The translations under genes were made by a program, and so were the position numbers. Source: Sedimentisphaerales bacterium (GTDB lineage: Bacteria; Planctomycetota; Phycisphaerae; Sedimentisphaerales; Anaerobacaceae). From it: a stretch of DNA of 46,071 nucleotides. Shown here in pieces: positions 16,576 through 26,060 of this stretch. Each line of letters opens with the position of its first letter. Position 1 is the first letter of the stretch. Location: assembly GCA_016931715.1 (NCBI GenBank), contig JAFGEF010000016.1, positions 1 through 46,071 on the forward strand. The letters run 5' to 3'. The notes under the pieces were generated by a model, which did not search any database, had not been told where the DNA came from, and worked only from the letters and a program-made list of their open reading frames with translations.

Positions 16576-19434
16576 TTAATATCCCTGTTTATATAAATCA
16601 CTAAGAGTTTCATCCGCATCCCTGATTGCCGTTGAGCGAAGCCAGTAACGTAACCTGTCCGGCTTCACTATTAAAAAAACATTTTTATCATAATATCGAA
16701 CAACTCTTATCGTTCGTAAACGCTTATATTCATCATTAGAATAAACTAACTTTTCAAGCCCTTCTTCTGCATTTTCATCAAGCCAGTCGAGTTCCGGCTT
16801 TTCTCCAAAATAAAACGGTTGGCATATCAGATTGTTAAAAATAATTGGATTGCTTGCTTTCAAATTACTATAAACACTGCCAAGCATTTTAACAAACAAC
16901 TTTGAATATAGGTCAAGAGTTTCTTTAGAAACAGGCTCCATCGATAATTTAGAATCTTGTCCTTGCCTTATATAATCTTCCATATAGTTAGTTACATCCT
17001 CACACAAAACTTTTTCCCAAAAAGAAAAAGATATTGCATTTTTGTCTTCTGGATACGGTAACAAATCAATATCTCGTTTCAAGATAGCTGTTTCTCTCTC
17101 AGTGAAAGCACACGATCCGTGAAGCATGGCCATAAAGCGAAAAAAATCTTTGTTTTGGGAGATCAATTTACATATTTTTTGTAGTTGGTCAGATTGTGAG
17201 GCAGAAGCGTGTATTCCTACAATCTCATGGCTATATGAAAGGAAATCTTTATCCCAGAATGCAATAGGAAGAGAGTCGATTTTCCTAAATAGGACAAGTG
17301 GTGGGATATAATTTTCTTCCGCTCTTGGGCGTTCAAACTTCGATTCCTTTAAAACTACTATCTTGTCTTTGTCTATTCCTTTTGCAGTCAGGGCTTCTGA
17401 AGGAAGATAATTTTTGTTATATAGAAAAGGTGCTGGATTATCTTGTTTCCCAAGAGTAAAACCTTCGCTATATTTCCATCCTTTATCCTTTATATATTTT
17501 GCAAGTGTACGTACGCCGTGGAATCTTTGTGATATATCTATTAATCTTCCGCCTCCAAGAAGATTTAATCGCCATATATAAAAATCTGTTTTTGCTTGTT
17601 TTTGCGAAACATATTGATGGTCATAATGGTCGATCTCAAAACAAATTCGTTCATTAACGCTCACTGTCCGTCGGAATGTTAAATGTGAAATTTGATTATT
17701 GTTTTTTGGTTCTGCCGCATGAGCAGATACGGCAATTGTTTGTTTATTTGCTTCATACATCCTGCGAATGGAAGTGAAATCAAGAATTGTTTCTATACAA
17801 CGTTTGTTAAACAGATTTGTACGAAATTGATGGGGCTTGCGATTATATAAAAAACTGGAAGGCTGAATCATGCAAATTCGACCTCTTTGGGAAATTAAAA
17901 CAGTTGAAGCTTGCTCCAAAAATAAATAGGCGGCTTGATTATCTGGACATTTACCACGAGATGGCTCGGAGTCCTGAGTTATTTTGTCAATTTTTTTTGC
18001 AGCATCTGTAAGTTGAGATTCGAAAGGGGGATTTCCAATTACGATATCGAACTTTTTCTCGAGAACATTAGAACAGCCTTTTTTTGAATCAATGAGCAAT
18101 TCAAAGAAATCTTTTTCAAATAAATTAGAATCACGTAAATAATCAAATTTAAGTTCATCCCATATTACTTTAGGCTTTAAGGCATCGCATATTGCTAAAG
18201 ATAAACTGAAAGCTGTTAAATCAATCGCATTCTGGTCTAAATCAACGCCGAAAATACATTTTTTAAGAGTTCCTTTTAATTTATTGACCGTAGGATTTTT
18301 CCAATTATTTTTACTTCTCAATAAATATATTAGTCTTTTAAAAGCTCCTACAAGAAAAACACCAGAACCACATGCCGGATCTAAAATGCGTTCTTCACCT
18401 GTTATTTTATTGTAAGGCATTATATAATCTAACAATAGTGATGCAAGGAAGGGAGGTGTATAAACTGTTCCATGACCTCCTTTAACAAACCTTTGATAAA
18501 GATGACTAATGATTTCAACGGGTAAATGTTTAAAAGAAAATTGTTCCCAGAGATATCTTTGATTATTAATTGTTTTTGCTTCAATAAAGCTTGTAAAATC
18601 CTTAAGAATTTTTTTTGTTAATTTTCCTTCATTAAATTTTTTAATATCAAATACGTCACCATTAAATTTCTGAGCCATGAACTGTAATAGAAGGTTCACT
18701 TCATCAGGATCATTTCCCTGCAAAACATCAAGAAAACATTTCGCACCTTTATGAAATTGATCAAATATATTTTCGTCTTCAAATACCCCACGATCTTCAA
18801 GATATTTGATCAGTACAAATAGGAGTAGTAGTCGCCTTGATAGAGGATTTTTATCACCATCAATTTTTTTATCAGTATCAACAACTGCCTGAATCAGCGA
18901 TTGGTGTGCGGCTTTATCATGTTTTGCTAATGTTTTATTACCCGGGTCGTCCCAAAAAGTTCCGTCAGCAAGTCTTAGCGCTGAGAATTTCTTCATCTCA
19001 TCAGAAATTCTTCCAAGCAAATCGACATCAAATGTTTTTGCGGGATTATAATAGTAACGTTTTTTATTATTATCCCAGAAATCAGGTTCTCTTGCACAAG
19101 AAAGTATATCTATTTGACTTGCTCCGGCAATATAAAGTAAAGGCGTTGTTCCCTGAAGCCAAACCTGATGATGAAGTTCAGATAAAGTATTGTCATCAAG
19201 TTTACCCTCTGTATTATTAACTACGTAAGCGGCAACTTGGGATGAGCGGGCATCTGAAAAACGGCGAAAGAAAACATAATCTATATGTTTAAAAAACTTG
19301 GCTTCATATAATATGGCTTGTTCATCAACAGCGAGTGTATTATCAATTGTTTCCTTAACGCGAACTAAACCATCAGTAAGGTTTCCATCTGCACGTATAA
19401 AACCAGCATTTTGAAGGATGTTATAACAAGCCAT
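16576..19434 (-). CDS. N6-adenine DNA methyltransferase of Eco57I/PglX-like type
   Basis: A 952-residue protein with the methyltransferase motifs in order: GTVYTPPFLASLLLDY (322-337), motif I DPACGSGVFL (352-361, SAM binding), motif II FGVDLDQNA (395-403), and motif IV NPPF (468-471, adenine N6 amination site). The N-terminal ~300 residues include DYVFFRRF and PLLYIAGASQIDILSCA, a conserved domain of unclear role. The C-terminal ~450 residues resemble target-recognition regions of type IIG or type ISP-like enzymes. Unlike true type IIG enzymes I see no clear nuclease motif in it; the nuclease is probably the downstream 239-residue protein. Together they look like a compact two-gene restriction-modification system. 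The start at ATG 19434 lacks a Shine-Dalgarno. Confidence 0.85.
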   Translation of the reverse strand: MACYNILQNAGFIRADGNLTDGLVRVKETIDNTLAVDEQAILYEAKFFKHIDYVFFRRFSDARSSQVAAYVVNNTEGKLDDNTLSELHHQVWLQGTTPLLYIAGASQIDILSCAREPDFWDNNKKRYYYNPAKTFDVDLLGRISDEMKKFSALRLADGTFWDDPGNKTLAKHDKAAHQSLIQAVVDTDKKIDGDKNPLSRRLLLLFVLIKYLEDRGVFEDENIFDQFHKGAKCFLDVLQGNDPDEVNLLLQFMAQKFNGDVFDIKKFNEGKLTKKILKDFTSFIEAKTINNQRYLWEQFSFKHLPVEIISHLYQRFVKGGHGTVYTPPFLASLLLDYIMPYNKITGEERILDPACGSGVFLVGAFKRLIYLLRSKNNWKNPTVNKLKGTLKKCIFGVDLDQNAIDLTAFSLSLAICDALKPKVIWDELKFDYLRDSNLFEKDFFELLIDSKKGCSNVLEKKFDIVIGNPPFESQLTDAAKKIDKITQDSEPSRGKCPDNQAAYLFLEQASTVLISQRGRICMIQPSSFLYNRKPHQFRTNLFNKRCIETILDFTSIRRMYEANKQTIAVSAHAAEPKNNNQISHLTFRRTVSVNERICFEIDHYDHQYVSQKQAKTDFYIWRLNLLGGGRLIDISQRFHGVRTLAKYIKDKGWKYSEGFTLGKQDNPAPFLYNKNYLPSEALTAKGIDKDKIVVLKESKFERPRAEENYIPPLVLFRKIDSLPIAFWDKDFLSYSHEIVGIHASASQSDQLQKICKLISQNKDFFRFMAMLHGSCAFTERETAILKRDIDLLPYPEDKNAISFSFWEKVLCEDVTNYMEDYIRQGQDSKLSMEPVSKETLDLYSKLFVKMLGSVYSNLKASNPIIFNNLICQPFYFGEKPELDWLDENAEEGLEKLVYSNDEYKRLRTIRVVRYYDKNVFLIVKPDRLRYWLRSTAIRDADETLSDLYKQGY

Positions 19435-19841
19435 AATATAAATCTATTGTATTTTAATATTTCTCTTTTCTGTAATATCGCAGAGTATTTTATGATGTCA
19501 GTACATCTTTGAAAAGAAAAAATATTCGTATTTATAAAACAATCTCATTGTTTTTGTAGATTGGAGAGCTTGCTGGATTAAAATTTTATCTTCTATAAAT
19601 AAAATCAAGGATTTTTGATGAACTATGAATTTTCACTTATGGCATAAGCGGCAGGAAAGTATCTTTTGGAATTCGTTATTTCTCATAAATAAGAATCCCT
19701 TTTCAATCTCTGGATTGAATTTTACTGCAAATTTCTATGCTTGTCACGAAAAAAAAAATAGAGTATAAACAAGAACATAAAGGCAAATGAGCAAAAGAGT
19801 TTATGCTCCTATAACTTATGCACTTATTTACGAGGTTGCTT
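19435..19841. other. AT-rich intergenic region between methyltransferase and FAH genes
   Basis: This 407-base divergent spacer must hold promoters for both flanking genes. It is very AT-rich and has no convincing ORF, RNA or long repeat by eye. An extended Shine-Dalgarno (CGAGG) for the plus-strand gene lies at its end. Confidence 0.5.
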
Positions 19842-20777
19842 ATGAAATTAGTAACGTACTCAAAAGAAGGTTCGGTTCTGTGCGGGATACTGACCGAAAA
19901 AGGAATCATTGATATTTTTTCCGCGTGGGAAGGGGCAAATCCGCCGGAAAGCGTTTTGGAAATTCTGCAAAGAGGGCCTTGCTGTCTTGATAAATTATCC
20001 GAGATGAAACATTCTGCTGAAGCATTTGCTCCTACGGATTCTTTTCAGCTTATGGCGCCGATACCGCGACCCGGCAAGATAATCGCTTTGGCAGGCAATT
20101 ACAGCGAGCATATAAAGGAAGCTGGTCATTCTTTAGGCTTGACGGATTCGCCGCGTGAGACAACTGTGCCGCGGCCGTTCATTATGCCTTCAACCGCTAT
20201 ACTTGGGACCGACCAGGAAATACCCTGGCCTGTTTACAGCAAAACGATAGATTATGAACTCGAGCTGGGAGTTGTGATTGGCAAAAAAGCGAAATTCGTT
20301 CAGCCTGATGACGCACTAAATTATGTCGCCGGCTACACAATAGTAAATGATGTATCTGCTCGCAGCGTTACGTTTGTTCAAAACAGGGCAAAGCGTCCCT
20401 GGGATGAATTTTACGACTGGCTCAACGGCAAATGGGCGGACGGCTTCTGTCCGATGGGTCCTTACCTGCTAACGGCCGATGAAATCGGAAATGTTCAGAA
20501 TCTTGATATGAATCTGAAAGTCAACGGCGAAATACGCCAAAAGGCGAATACATCACAGATGATATATCCCGCAGCGGATATTGTTTCGTTTCTCAGCCAT
20601 CTAATGACGTTAGAGCCGGGCGATTGTATAGCAACCGGTACCCCTTCAGGTGTGGCAATGGCAACGGGAAACTTCCTCAAAGCGGGCGATAAAATCGAGG
20701 CAGCTATCGAAAAACTCGGAACGCTTACAAATACACTCGGAGCAAAGCCTGAAAGGTTTTACGAACCGTTAGGATAA
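19842..20777 (+). CDS. Fumarylacetoacetate hydrolase family protein
   Basis: A 311-residue FAH-family enzyme; relatives act as 2-keto-3-deoxy-acid or acylpyruvate hydrolases and 2-hydroxyhepta-diene-dioate isomerases, cleaving or rearranging C-C bonds with a divalent metal. The metal-binding residues are visible in YELELGVVIG (Glu139, Glu141) and VNDVSARS (Asp170), with the family ending GDCIATGTPSGV. An N-terminal ~70-residue cap is present, as is usual. I start at the ATG at 19842 because GAGG lies about eight bases before it; an ATG at 19818 has no such signal. The exact substrate is not shown; the nearby sugar-degrading enzymes would fit deoxy-sugar acid catabolism. Confidence 0.88.
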   Translation: MKLVTYSKEGSVLCGILTEKGIIDIFSAWEGANPPESVLEILQRGPCCLDKLSEMKHSAEAFAPTDSFQLMAPIPRPGKIIALAGNYSEHIKEAGHSLGLTDSPRETTVPRPFIMPSTAILGTDQEIPWPVYSKTIDYELELGVVIGKKAKFVQPDDALNYVAGYTIVNDVSARSVTFVQNRAKRPWDEFYDWLNGKWADGFCPMGPYLLTADEIGNVQNLDMNLKVNGEIRQKANTSQMIYPAADIVSFLSHLMTLEPGDCIATGTPSGVAMATGNFLKAGDKIEAAIEKLGTLTNTLGAKPERFYEPLG

Positions 20778-20870
20778 CATTGAGCAGCAGTATAAACTGT
20801 ATATTATTTTAGACACTATACGCTATTTTTTTAAACCTTTGAAATTTCCATGCTGATGATGTATCATATT

Positions 20871-20911
20871 GAGGAATAGAAGTAGTAATAGAAATTCCTC
20901 TTCCTATTCCT
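20871..20911 (+). promoter_or_regulatory. Competing inverted repeats before lon
   Basis: GAGGAATAG (20871-20879) can pair with ATTCCTC (20894-20900) or with CTATTCCT (20904-20911), giving two mutually exclusive hairpins. A TATAAT hexamer follows at 20920-20925, only four bases before the annotated start. It is not the CIRCE or HAIR heat-shock operator. Confidence 0.35.
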
Positions 20912-20929
20912 GACTCCTATATAATATTT

Positions 20930-23371
20930 ATGGTAAAAAAAGATAAAAATTCGTTTCCACTCGATAGCAGTGAGATTGTAAATATGCCAGGTGAAGAATC
21001 TATAACCATCGAGCCGTACCTCTATGGCGGCGATAATAAGCCTCAGTCAAATCGCGGAATCGAGCAGCCTGAAGTAATCGGGATACTTCCTGTTCGCAAT
21101 GTTGTTGTCTTTCCCGGCACTGTTACGCCGCTGGCAATAGGACGAAAGGAAAGCAGGGCGCTTATTGGTGATATTTCTCAAAACGATTCCGCCATAGGCC
21201 TGCTCGTACAGAAAAAGCCTGACCTCGACTCTCCCGGCTTCGATGATCTTTATTCCGTCGGAACAACGGTATCCGTGCTGAAAGTCATAAAGCTGCCGCA
21301 GGGCCCGATGCACATTGTAGTTCACGGCATTTCACGTTTCAAAGTTGTTAAGATAGTCAGTACAAAACCATATCTGAAGGCCAAAGTCCAATATTTAAAT
21401 GCCAGCATAAAAATGACAAAGCGGCTTAAGGCGCTTATGGTAAATGTTCGTCATGCGGCTGGCAGGGTAATAGCGCTGAGTCCAAATGTTCCTGAAGAGG
21501 CGACGGTGCTTCTGGAAAATATTGAAAATCCTTCGGCTCTGGCTGATTTTCTCGCTGCAAATCTGAATGTCGAGATGGCGAAAAAACAGGCATTGCTTGA
21601 AGAGCTTGATGCCGCTAAAAGGCTGGAAGAAATTTCGCTCGCGCTGGCTCAGCAGCTTGAGGTGCTCGAGTTAAGTAATAAAATTCAGGGACAGGTAAGA
21701 AATTCGATAGATAAAAGCCAGCGTGAATATTTTCTGCAGGAGCAGCTTAAGGCGATACAAACGGAACTGGGACAAAAAGATATTGCCTCCGACGAGCTTA
21801 AGCAGGTACATCAGAATATTGTCAAAGCCAAAATGCCTCATGATGTCGAAGCCGAGGCGCTCCGTGAATTAGACAGGCTAAGTAAAATTCCGCCTGTTTC
21901 GCCGGAATACAGTGTCATCAGGACGTACCTTGACTGGGTTTGTGAATTGCCGTGGTCGGTTCAAACTGAAGACCGGCTTGATATAAACAAGGCGCAGCAG
22001 ATTCTTAATCATGACCATTACAACCTTGTGAAAGTTAAAAAACGCATTCTCGAATTTTTGGCTGTGCGCAAGCTTAATCCGAAAGGCAAAAGCCCGATAC
22101 TTTGTTTCATAGGTCCGCCGGGTGTGGGAAAAACTTCGCTTGGTAAATCCATCGCCAAAGCCATGGGCAGAAAATTTGTGCGCATCTCGCTCGGCGGAAT
22201 AAGAGACGAAGCGGACATCAGGGGACATCGAAGAACATACATCGGCGCGCTGCCCGGAAGGATTTTGCAGGAATTGCGAAAGTGCAAGAGCAAAAATCCA
22301 GTTTTCATGCTCGATGAATTAGACAAAATCGGCTCTGATTTCAGAGGCGACCCGTCAAGCGCGCTTCTTGAAGTGCTTGATCCGGAGCAGAATTTCAGCT
22401 TTTCCGACCATTATCTCGACCAGCCTTTTAATTTGTCTTCGGTAATGTTCATAGGAACCGCCAATTATATCGAGCCTGTCCCGCCGGCACTGCGGGACAG
22501 GATGGAAGTAATCGAACTGCCTGGTTATACGGAAAATGAAAAACTCAAAATCGCGAAGAAATATCTTATCCCTCGCCAGCTCAAAGAGCACGGCTTAAAG
22601 AAAAGCTGCTGCTCGATTAAGGATGATGCGCTGCTTGCTGTCATTCGCGGCTATACCCGTGAAGCAGGTGTGCGGAATCTCGAAAGAAATATGGCGGCAG
22701 TATGCAGAGCCGTAGCTACGGAAATCGCCAAAGGCAAAAAGAAACGCACAATCATCACGATAAAAGACCTTGCGAAAATTTTAGGTCCCGTTCAATACGA
22801 ATCGGAACTGGCTTTGCGAACAGGCATCCCCGGAGTCGCCACTGCGCTGGCGTTTACGCCGGTAGGCGGAGAAATACTTTTTATAGAATCTGCGTCTATG
22901 CCCGGCAAGGGACAATTGCAGCTTACAGGCCAGATTGGTGACGTTATGAAAGAAAGCGCACAGGCGGCGTTTTCAATCGTGAAAGCCAACGCAAAAAAGC
23001 TTGATTCTAAACCGGAGCGTTTCAGCAAATTCGATTATCACATTCACGTTCCCGCCGGAGCAGTTCCCAAGGATGGACCGAGCGCAGGCGTTGCGATATT
23101 TATTTCGCTGGTCAGTCTCCTTCTGGGCAAGCCCACGCGCCCTGATGTGGCAATGACAGGCGAAATTACGTTGAGAGGACTTGTATTGCCCATAGGCGGC
23201 TTGAAGGAAAAAATCCTTGCGGCCAAGCAGGCGGGCATAAAAACCGTTATTCTTCCTGCAAGAAATAAAAAAGACATGACTGAAGTCCCGGCGGAAGCAA
23301 AAAAAGGCATGCAGTTCAAATTCGTCAAAACAGCTCACGAAGCTCTGGAAATCGCATTGGAAAAAGATTAA
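20930..23371 (+). CDS. lon: ATP-dependent protease Lon
   Basis: An 813-residue LonA protease that unfolds and degrades misfolded and regulatory proteins in the cytoplasm. Order of domains: LAN substrate-binding domain (about residues 47-240, from VIGILPVRNVVVFPG), coiled region, AAA+ ATPase with Walker A GPPGVGKT (395-402) and Walker B VFMLDELDK, then the protease domain with Ser718 in PKDGPSAG and Lys761 in GLKEK (43 residues apart, as expected for the Ser-Lys dyad). A ~45-residue N-terminal extension before the LAN domain is present. The start at 20930 has no Shine-Dalgarno and a TATAAT box four bases before it, so either translation is leaderless or it starts at Met19 (20984). It is monocistronic by spacing. 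Confidence 0.97.
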   Translation: MVKKDKNSFPLDSSEIVNMPGEESITIEPYLYGGDNKPQSNRGIEQPEVIGILPVRNVVVFPGTVTPLAIGRKESRALIGDISQNDSAIGLLVQKKPDLDSPGFDDLYSVGTTVSVLKVIKLPQGPMHIVVHGISRFKVVKIVSTKPYLKAKVQYLNASIKMTKRLKALMVNVRHAAGRVIALSPNVPEEATVLLENIENPSALADFLAANLNVEMAKKQALLEELDAAKRLEEISLALAQQLEVLELSNKIQGQVRNSIDKSQREYFLQEQLKAIQTELGQKDIASDELKQVHQNIVKAKMPHDVEAEALRELDRLSKIPPVSPEYSVIRTYLDWVCELPWSVQTEDRLDINKAQQILNHDHYNLVKVKKRILEFLAVRKLNPKGKSPILCFIGPPGVGKTSLGKSIAKAMGRKFVRISLGGIRDEADIRGHRRTYIGALPGRILQELRKCKSKNPVFMLDELDKIGSDFRGDPSSALLEVLDPEQNFSFSDHYLDQPFNLSSVMFIGTANYIEPVPPALRDRMEVIELPGYTENEKLKIAKKYLIPRQLKEHGLKKSCCSIKDDALLAVIRGYTREAGVRNLERNMAAVCRAVATEIAKGKKKRTIITIKDLAKILGPVQYESELALRTGIPGVATALAFTPVGGEILFIESASMPGKGQLQLTGQIGDVMKESAQAAFSIVKANAKKLDSKPERFSKFDYHIHVPAGAVPKDGPSAGVAIFISLVSLLLGKPTRPDVAMTGEITLRGLVLPIGGLKEKILAAKQAGIKTVILPARNKKDMTEVPAEAKKGMQFKFVKTAHEALEIALEKD

Positions 23372-23413
23372 CCATCACAAAATAATGCGGCTATACCTGC
23401 TTCTATAACTATA

Positions 23414-23926
23414 CTATTTATATTGATTTTTAAGCAAAAGCTCTATGCCTTTGTGAGCTGATTTGAACGCCAAGTCATTCTTATTAACTTTCAGGGGGTC
23501 TATCAATTCCAATGCTGCTATTTCAGATTTATCGAACTCTTCAGGAAGAGTTTTGATTTTTGCATAGAAAAATAAATCGCAGGTGTTGTAGGTTATACCT
23601 TTAAATAAATAAGTATTCGGCGCTGAGCCGAGATATTTCATTTTTTCAAGAGTAAAGCCAAGCTCTTCCTTCAGTTCCCTGTTCAAGCCATCCTCTGCGG
23701 ATTCGTTCGGGTCTATAAAACCGCCCGGCAGGTCCAGCTTGCCTTTTCCCGGCTCCCTGACTCTTCTAACGAAAAGGATTTTCCCGTCATATTCGAGCAT
23801 TGCCGCCGCCGCCGCTGCTATATTGTGAAAATATGTAAAAGAGCACGAAGCGCACTTCAATTCTTTTATTCCGTCAAAATGAATATCACTCGAACCGCAA
23901 GCAGGACAAAAGCTGAACATTTTCAT
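23414..23926 (-). CDS. Nudix hydrolase with N-terminal zinc ribbon
   Basis: A 170-residue Nudix protein that would hydrolyse a nucleoside diphosphate linked to another moiety, with Mg2+. A zinc ribbon opens it (FCPACGSSDIHFDG, then CASC). The Nudix box is complete: a Gly-Gly start at GGFIDPNESAEDG, then RELKEELGF. Zinc-ribbon Nudix proteins include NADH pyrophosphatases and many uncharacterised ones; the NudC-specific SQPWPFPxS signature is not present, so the substrate is open. The ATG at 23926 follows AAGGAA; 23953 and 23920 are other possible starts. It converges on lon. Confidence 0.88.
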   Translation of the reverse strand: MKMFSFCPACGSSDIHFDGIKELKCASCSFTYFHNIAAAAAAMLEYDGKILFVRRVREPGKGKLDLPGGFIDPNESAEDGLNRELKEELGFTLEKMKYLGSAPNTYLFKGITYNTCDLFFYAKIKTLPEEFDKSEIAALELIDPLKVNKNDLAFKSAHKGIELLLKNQYK

Positions 23927-24190
23927 ATTTAAATATTTCCTTTTTAAAAACATAATCCGAATTAAAGTATAGACTATACTAAAAATATTTCATGTTTCCA
24001 AAAAAATCTGTAAAAATTTTATAAGAAAATATACAGATGCCCGCCGGTAAAAGTACAAATATCAGAATAAAAAATGCAGTTAATATGGGATGTTTGTTAA
24101 TGCGTATTTAATTTTGCGCTGATTGCAATAAAAATTTTCCGGGTGTGTTTGGCTAAAGAGGAGAGTATTTCATATATTTTAGATGTAATG

Positions 24191-24224
24191 CCTTGGGCAT
24201 CCCCAAGGGGAAGGATGAAAATCC
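24191..24224 (+). promoter_or_regulatory. Structured leader before pilM
   Basis: Two consecutive hairpins lie in the upstream region: CCTTGGG-CATC-CCCAAGG (24191-24208) and GGAT-GAAA-ATCC (24213-24224), the latter with a GNRA tetraloop. They sit 40 bases ahead of the pilM start, at the end of a 337-base gene-free stretch that otherwise shows nothing. The layout suggests a cis-regulatory RNA; it does not match the c-di-GMP (GEMM) consensus. Confidence 0.45.
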
Positions 24225-24263
24225 GAAAGCGAAGAAAGGTATTTTTTGGTGAAATAAAGTGAA

Positions 24264-25247
24264 ATGTTTGGCCTTTTGAAAAAACTCTCATACCCAATTG
24301 GAATAGATATAAGTGATGACAGTTTGAAAATAGCCCAGCTTGAAAATAAGGGCAGGGGCGCCGGTTTAGTATCTGGTTTCAGTGCGTCACGTCCTGAAGA
24401 TATTCCCGCCGGAAGCGGCAACTGGCAGAGATGGGCGATTGATACGATTCGTCAATGGATTTCTGCCGGGAGTTTTGAGAGTAAGGAAGTGATAGCCGCA
24501 ATGCCGGCTAAAGATGTTTTTATCGAGCTTATGAAAATGCCTAAAGCAAATAATGATAATGAACTGCAAAATGCTGTCTTTTCAAAGATAAAGCAAAAGC
24601 TCCCCTTCGAGCCTGAGCAGTCAAACATTATGCTGAAGTATTTTCCGACAATTGATGATAATATTCTGGTAATTGCAACTCAGCGGGATATTATCGAACG
24701 TCATTTGGCTATTTATGAAAAAGCAGGCCTTGCAATCAAATCCATGAGCATCTGGCCTGTTGCGCTTGTTAATTGCTACACAAGATTCTTCGGGCGCAGA
24801 CAGGCGGACATAGAATCTGTCGTTATGCTTATTGATATCGAAAACGACTGCACGAATGTTGTTATATGTCGGCACAAAAATCTGCTTTTTGCCCGTACTA
24901 TACCCATCGGTGCAGTCCAGCAGTCAGATGAATCCGCAGTTACCAGGTTGATAATGGAACTCACCAACTGCAAAAGGCAGTTTTCATCGATGTATAATAA
25001 TTTTCAGATTGAGCGATTGATTTTTCTTTCCAGCCGGGCGGAAGACAGAGATATATGTGCAGCAATCGCAAAAAAGCTTGAAATGCCCGCACAGGTCGGA
25101 GACTGCCTTGCAGCAGCGGAAACAGCCGACCCGTATCGTTTGGCGAGAGAAAATAAAGGCGGCAAGGTGATTACAGGAACACCGATAGACAGGAGAAATA
25201 ACCAGGTTAACTGGGCTACTGCTTTCGGGCTGAGCCTGTCATCGTAA
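24264..25247 (+). CDS. pilM: PilM-like pilus assembly ATPase-fold protein
   Basis: A 327-residue actin-fold cytoplasmic protein of the PilM family. The start YPIGIDISDDSLKIAQLE is the typical phosphate-1-like opening, and VVMLIDIENDCTNVVICR is the second ATP-binding segment. PilM binds the short cytoplasmic tail of PilN and links the inner-membrane PilN/PilO complex to the motor. It heads an eight-gene operon running to 30705, with PilN 38 bases downstream. The Shine-Dalgarno is weak (AAGTGA). Length is slightly short of the usual ~350. Confidence 0.85.
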   Translation: MFGLLKKLSYPIGIDISDDSLKIAQLENKGRGAGLVSGFSASRPEDIPAGSGNWQRWAIDTIRQWISAGSFESKEVIAAMPAKDVFIELMKMPKANNDNELQNAVFSKIKQKLPFEPEQSNIMLKYFPTIDDNILVIATQRDIIERHLAIYEKAGLAIKSMSIWPVALVNCYTRFFGRRQADIESVVMLIDIENDCTNVVICRHKNLLFARTIPIGAVQQSDESAVTRLIMELTNCKRQFSSMYNNFQIERLIFLSSRAEDRDICAAIAKKLEMPAQVGDCLAAAETADPYRLARENKGGKVITGTPIDRRNNQVNWATAFGLSLSS

Positions 25248-25285
25248 CAGGAACGTATGTTCCAGCATGAGGAGGAAGGTTTAAA

Positions 25286-25993
25286 ATGGTAAATATAAAT
25301 TTCGTACCTGATGATTACATACAGAACAATGAGTCGCGCAGAACAAATCTGATATATCTTGTACTGCTTTTGGCGGTAATGATTGCCCTGGGCGGTTCGT
25401 TCGTAACTATCAAAATACGTCAGCGCGCATGCATTGCAAAAGAAAATCTGGTCAACCAGAGAATGGCGCAGACACAGGAGACTATGAAACAGCTTGATGA
25501 ACTGCAGGCAAAACGCAGGGAGATGATGAAAACAGCTCTTACTACGGCCGAGCTTCTCGAACCGGTACCAAGAAGCATATTACTTGCTTCACTGACGAAC
25601 AACCTGCCTGCGGGAGTTTCTCTGATGAACTTGAACTTGATTCAAAAAGAACCGAAGCAAACAAGTCAGTCTGCAACAAGTAAATTTCAGGCAGCCCAGT
25701 CAGGCATGAAAGAGGTACAGGAAAGACTTTCGATGGAAAAAGTTCTCGAGACACATATAAACATCGAAGGAGTAGCTACAAGTGACCTCCAGGTGGCAGA
25801 GTATATCAAAAGACTTTCTGTCTCGAACCTGGTGGACAATGTTGCGCTTGTTGAATCGAAAGAGTACAAAGTGGAAGAAAGCACTTTCAGGCAATTCAAG
25901 CTGACGGCCATGATGAAAAAGGACGTACATCTTTCGAAGGATGATGTAGAAAATATCAGGGGCACAGCCGAAAATAGCGTGTGGAATTTCTAA
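25286..25993 (+). CDS. pilN: PilN-like inner-membrane pilus assembly protein
   Basis: A 235-residue bitopic protein. The cytoplasmic start MVNINFVPDDYIQN matches the PilN tail that docks on PilM ("INLLP"-like). One membrane segment is at about 23-43, followed by a coiled coil (about 45-90) and a periplasmic alpha/beta domain (SILLASLTNNLPAGVSLMNL). GGAGGAAGG precedes the ATG, a strong ribosome binding site. Its place between PilM and PilO fits. It forms the membrane platform of a type IV pilus or type II secretion system. Confidence 0.85.
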   Translation: MVNINFVPDDYIQNNESRRTNLIYLVLLLAVMIALGGSFVTIKIRQRACIAKENLVNQRMAQTQETMKQLDELQAKRREMMKTALTTAELLEPVPRSILLASLTNNLPAGVSLMNLNLIQKEPKQTSQSATSKFQAAQSGMKEVQERLSMEKVLETHINIEGVATSDLQVAEYIKRLSVSNLVDNVALVESKEYKVEESTFRQFKLTAMMKKDVHLSKDDVENIRGTAENSVWNF

Positions 25994-26060
25994 GCCCGGA
26001 CAGGCTTGAATCCAATATTGTCAAAATCGTATTCACAGATTCTTAAAAGAGGATAAAACA

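Noticed and set aside
20871..20911. CIRCE or HAIR heat-shock operator before lon
   Set aside because: The inverted repeats do not match either consensus (no TTAGCACTC-type arms).
24170..24263. c-di-GMP (GEMM) riboswitch before the pilus operon
   Set aside because: A GAAA tetraloop is present, but the conserved GEMM core sequences and the second stem are not found.
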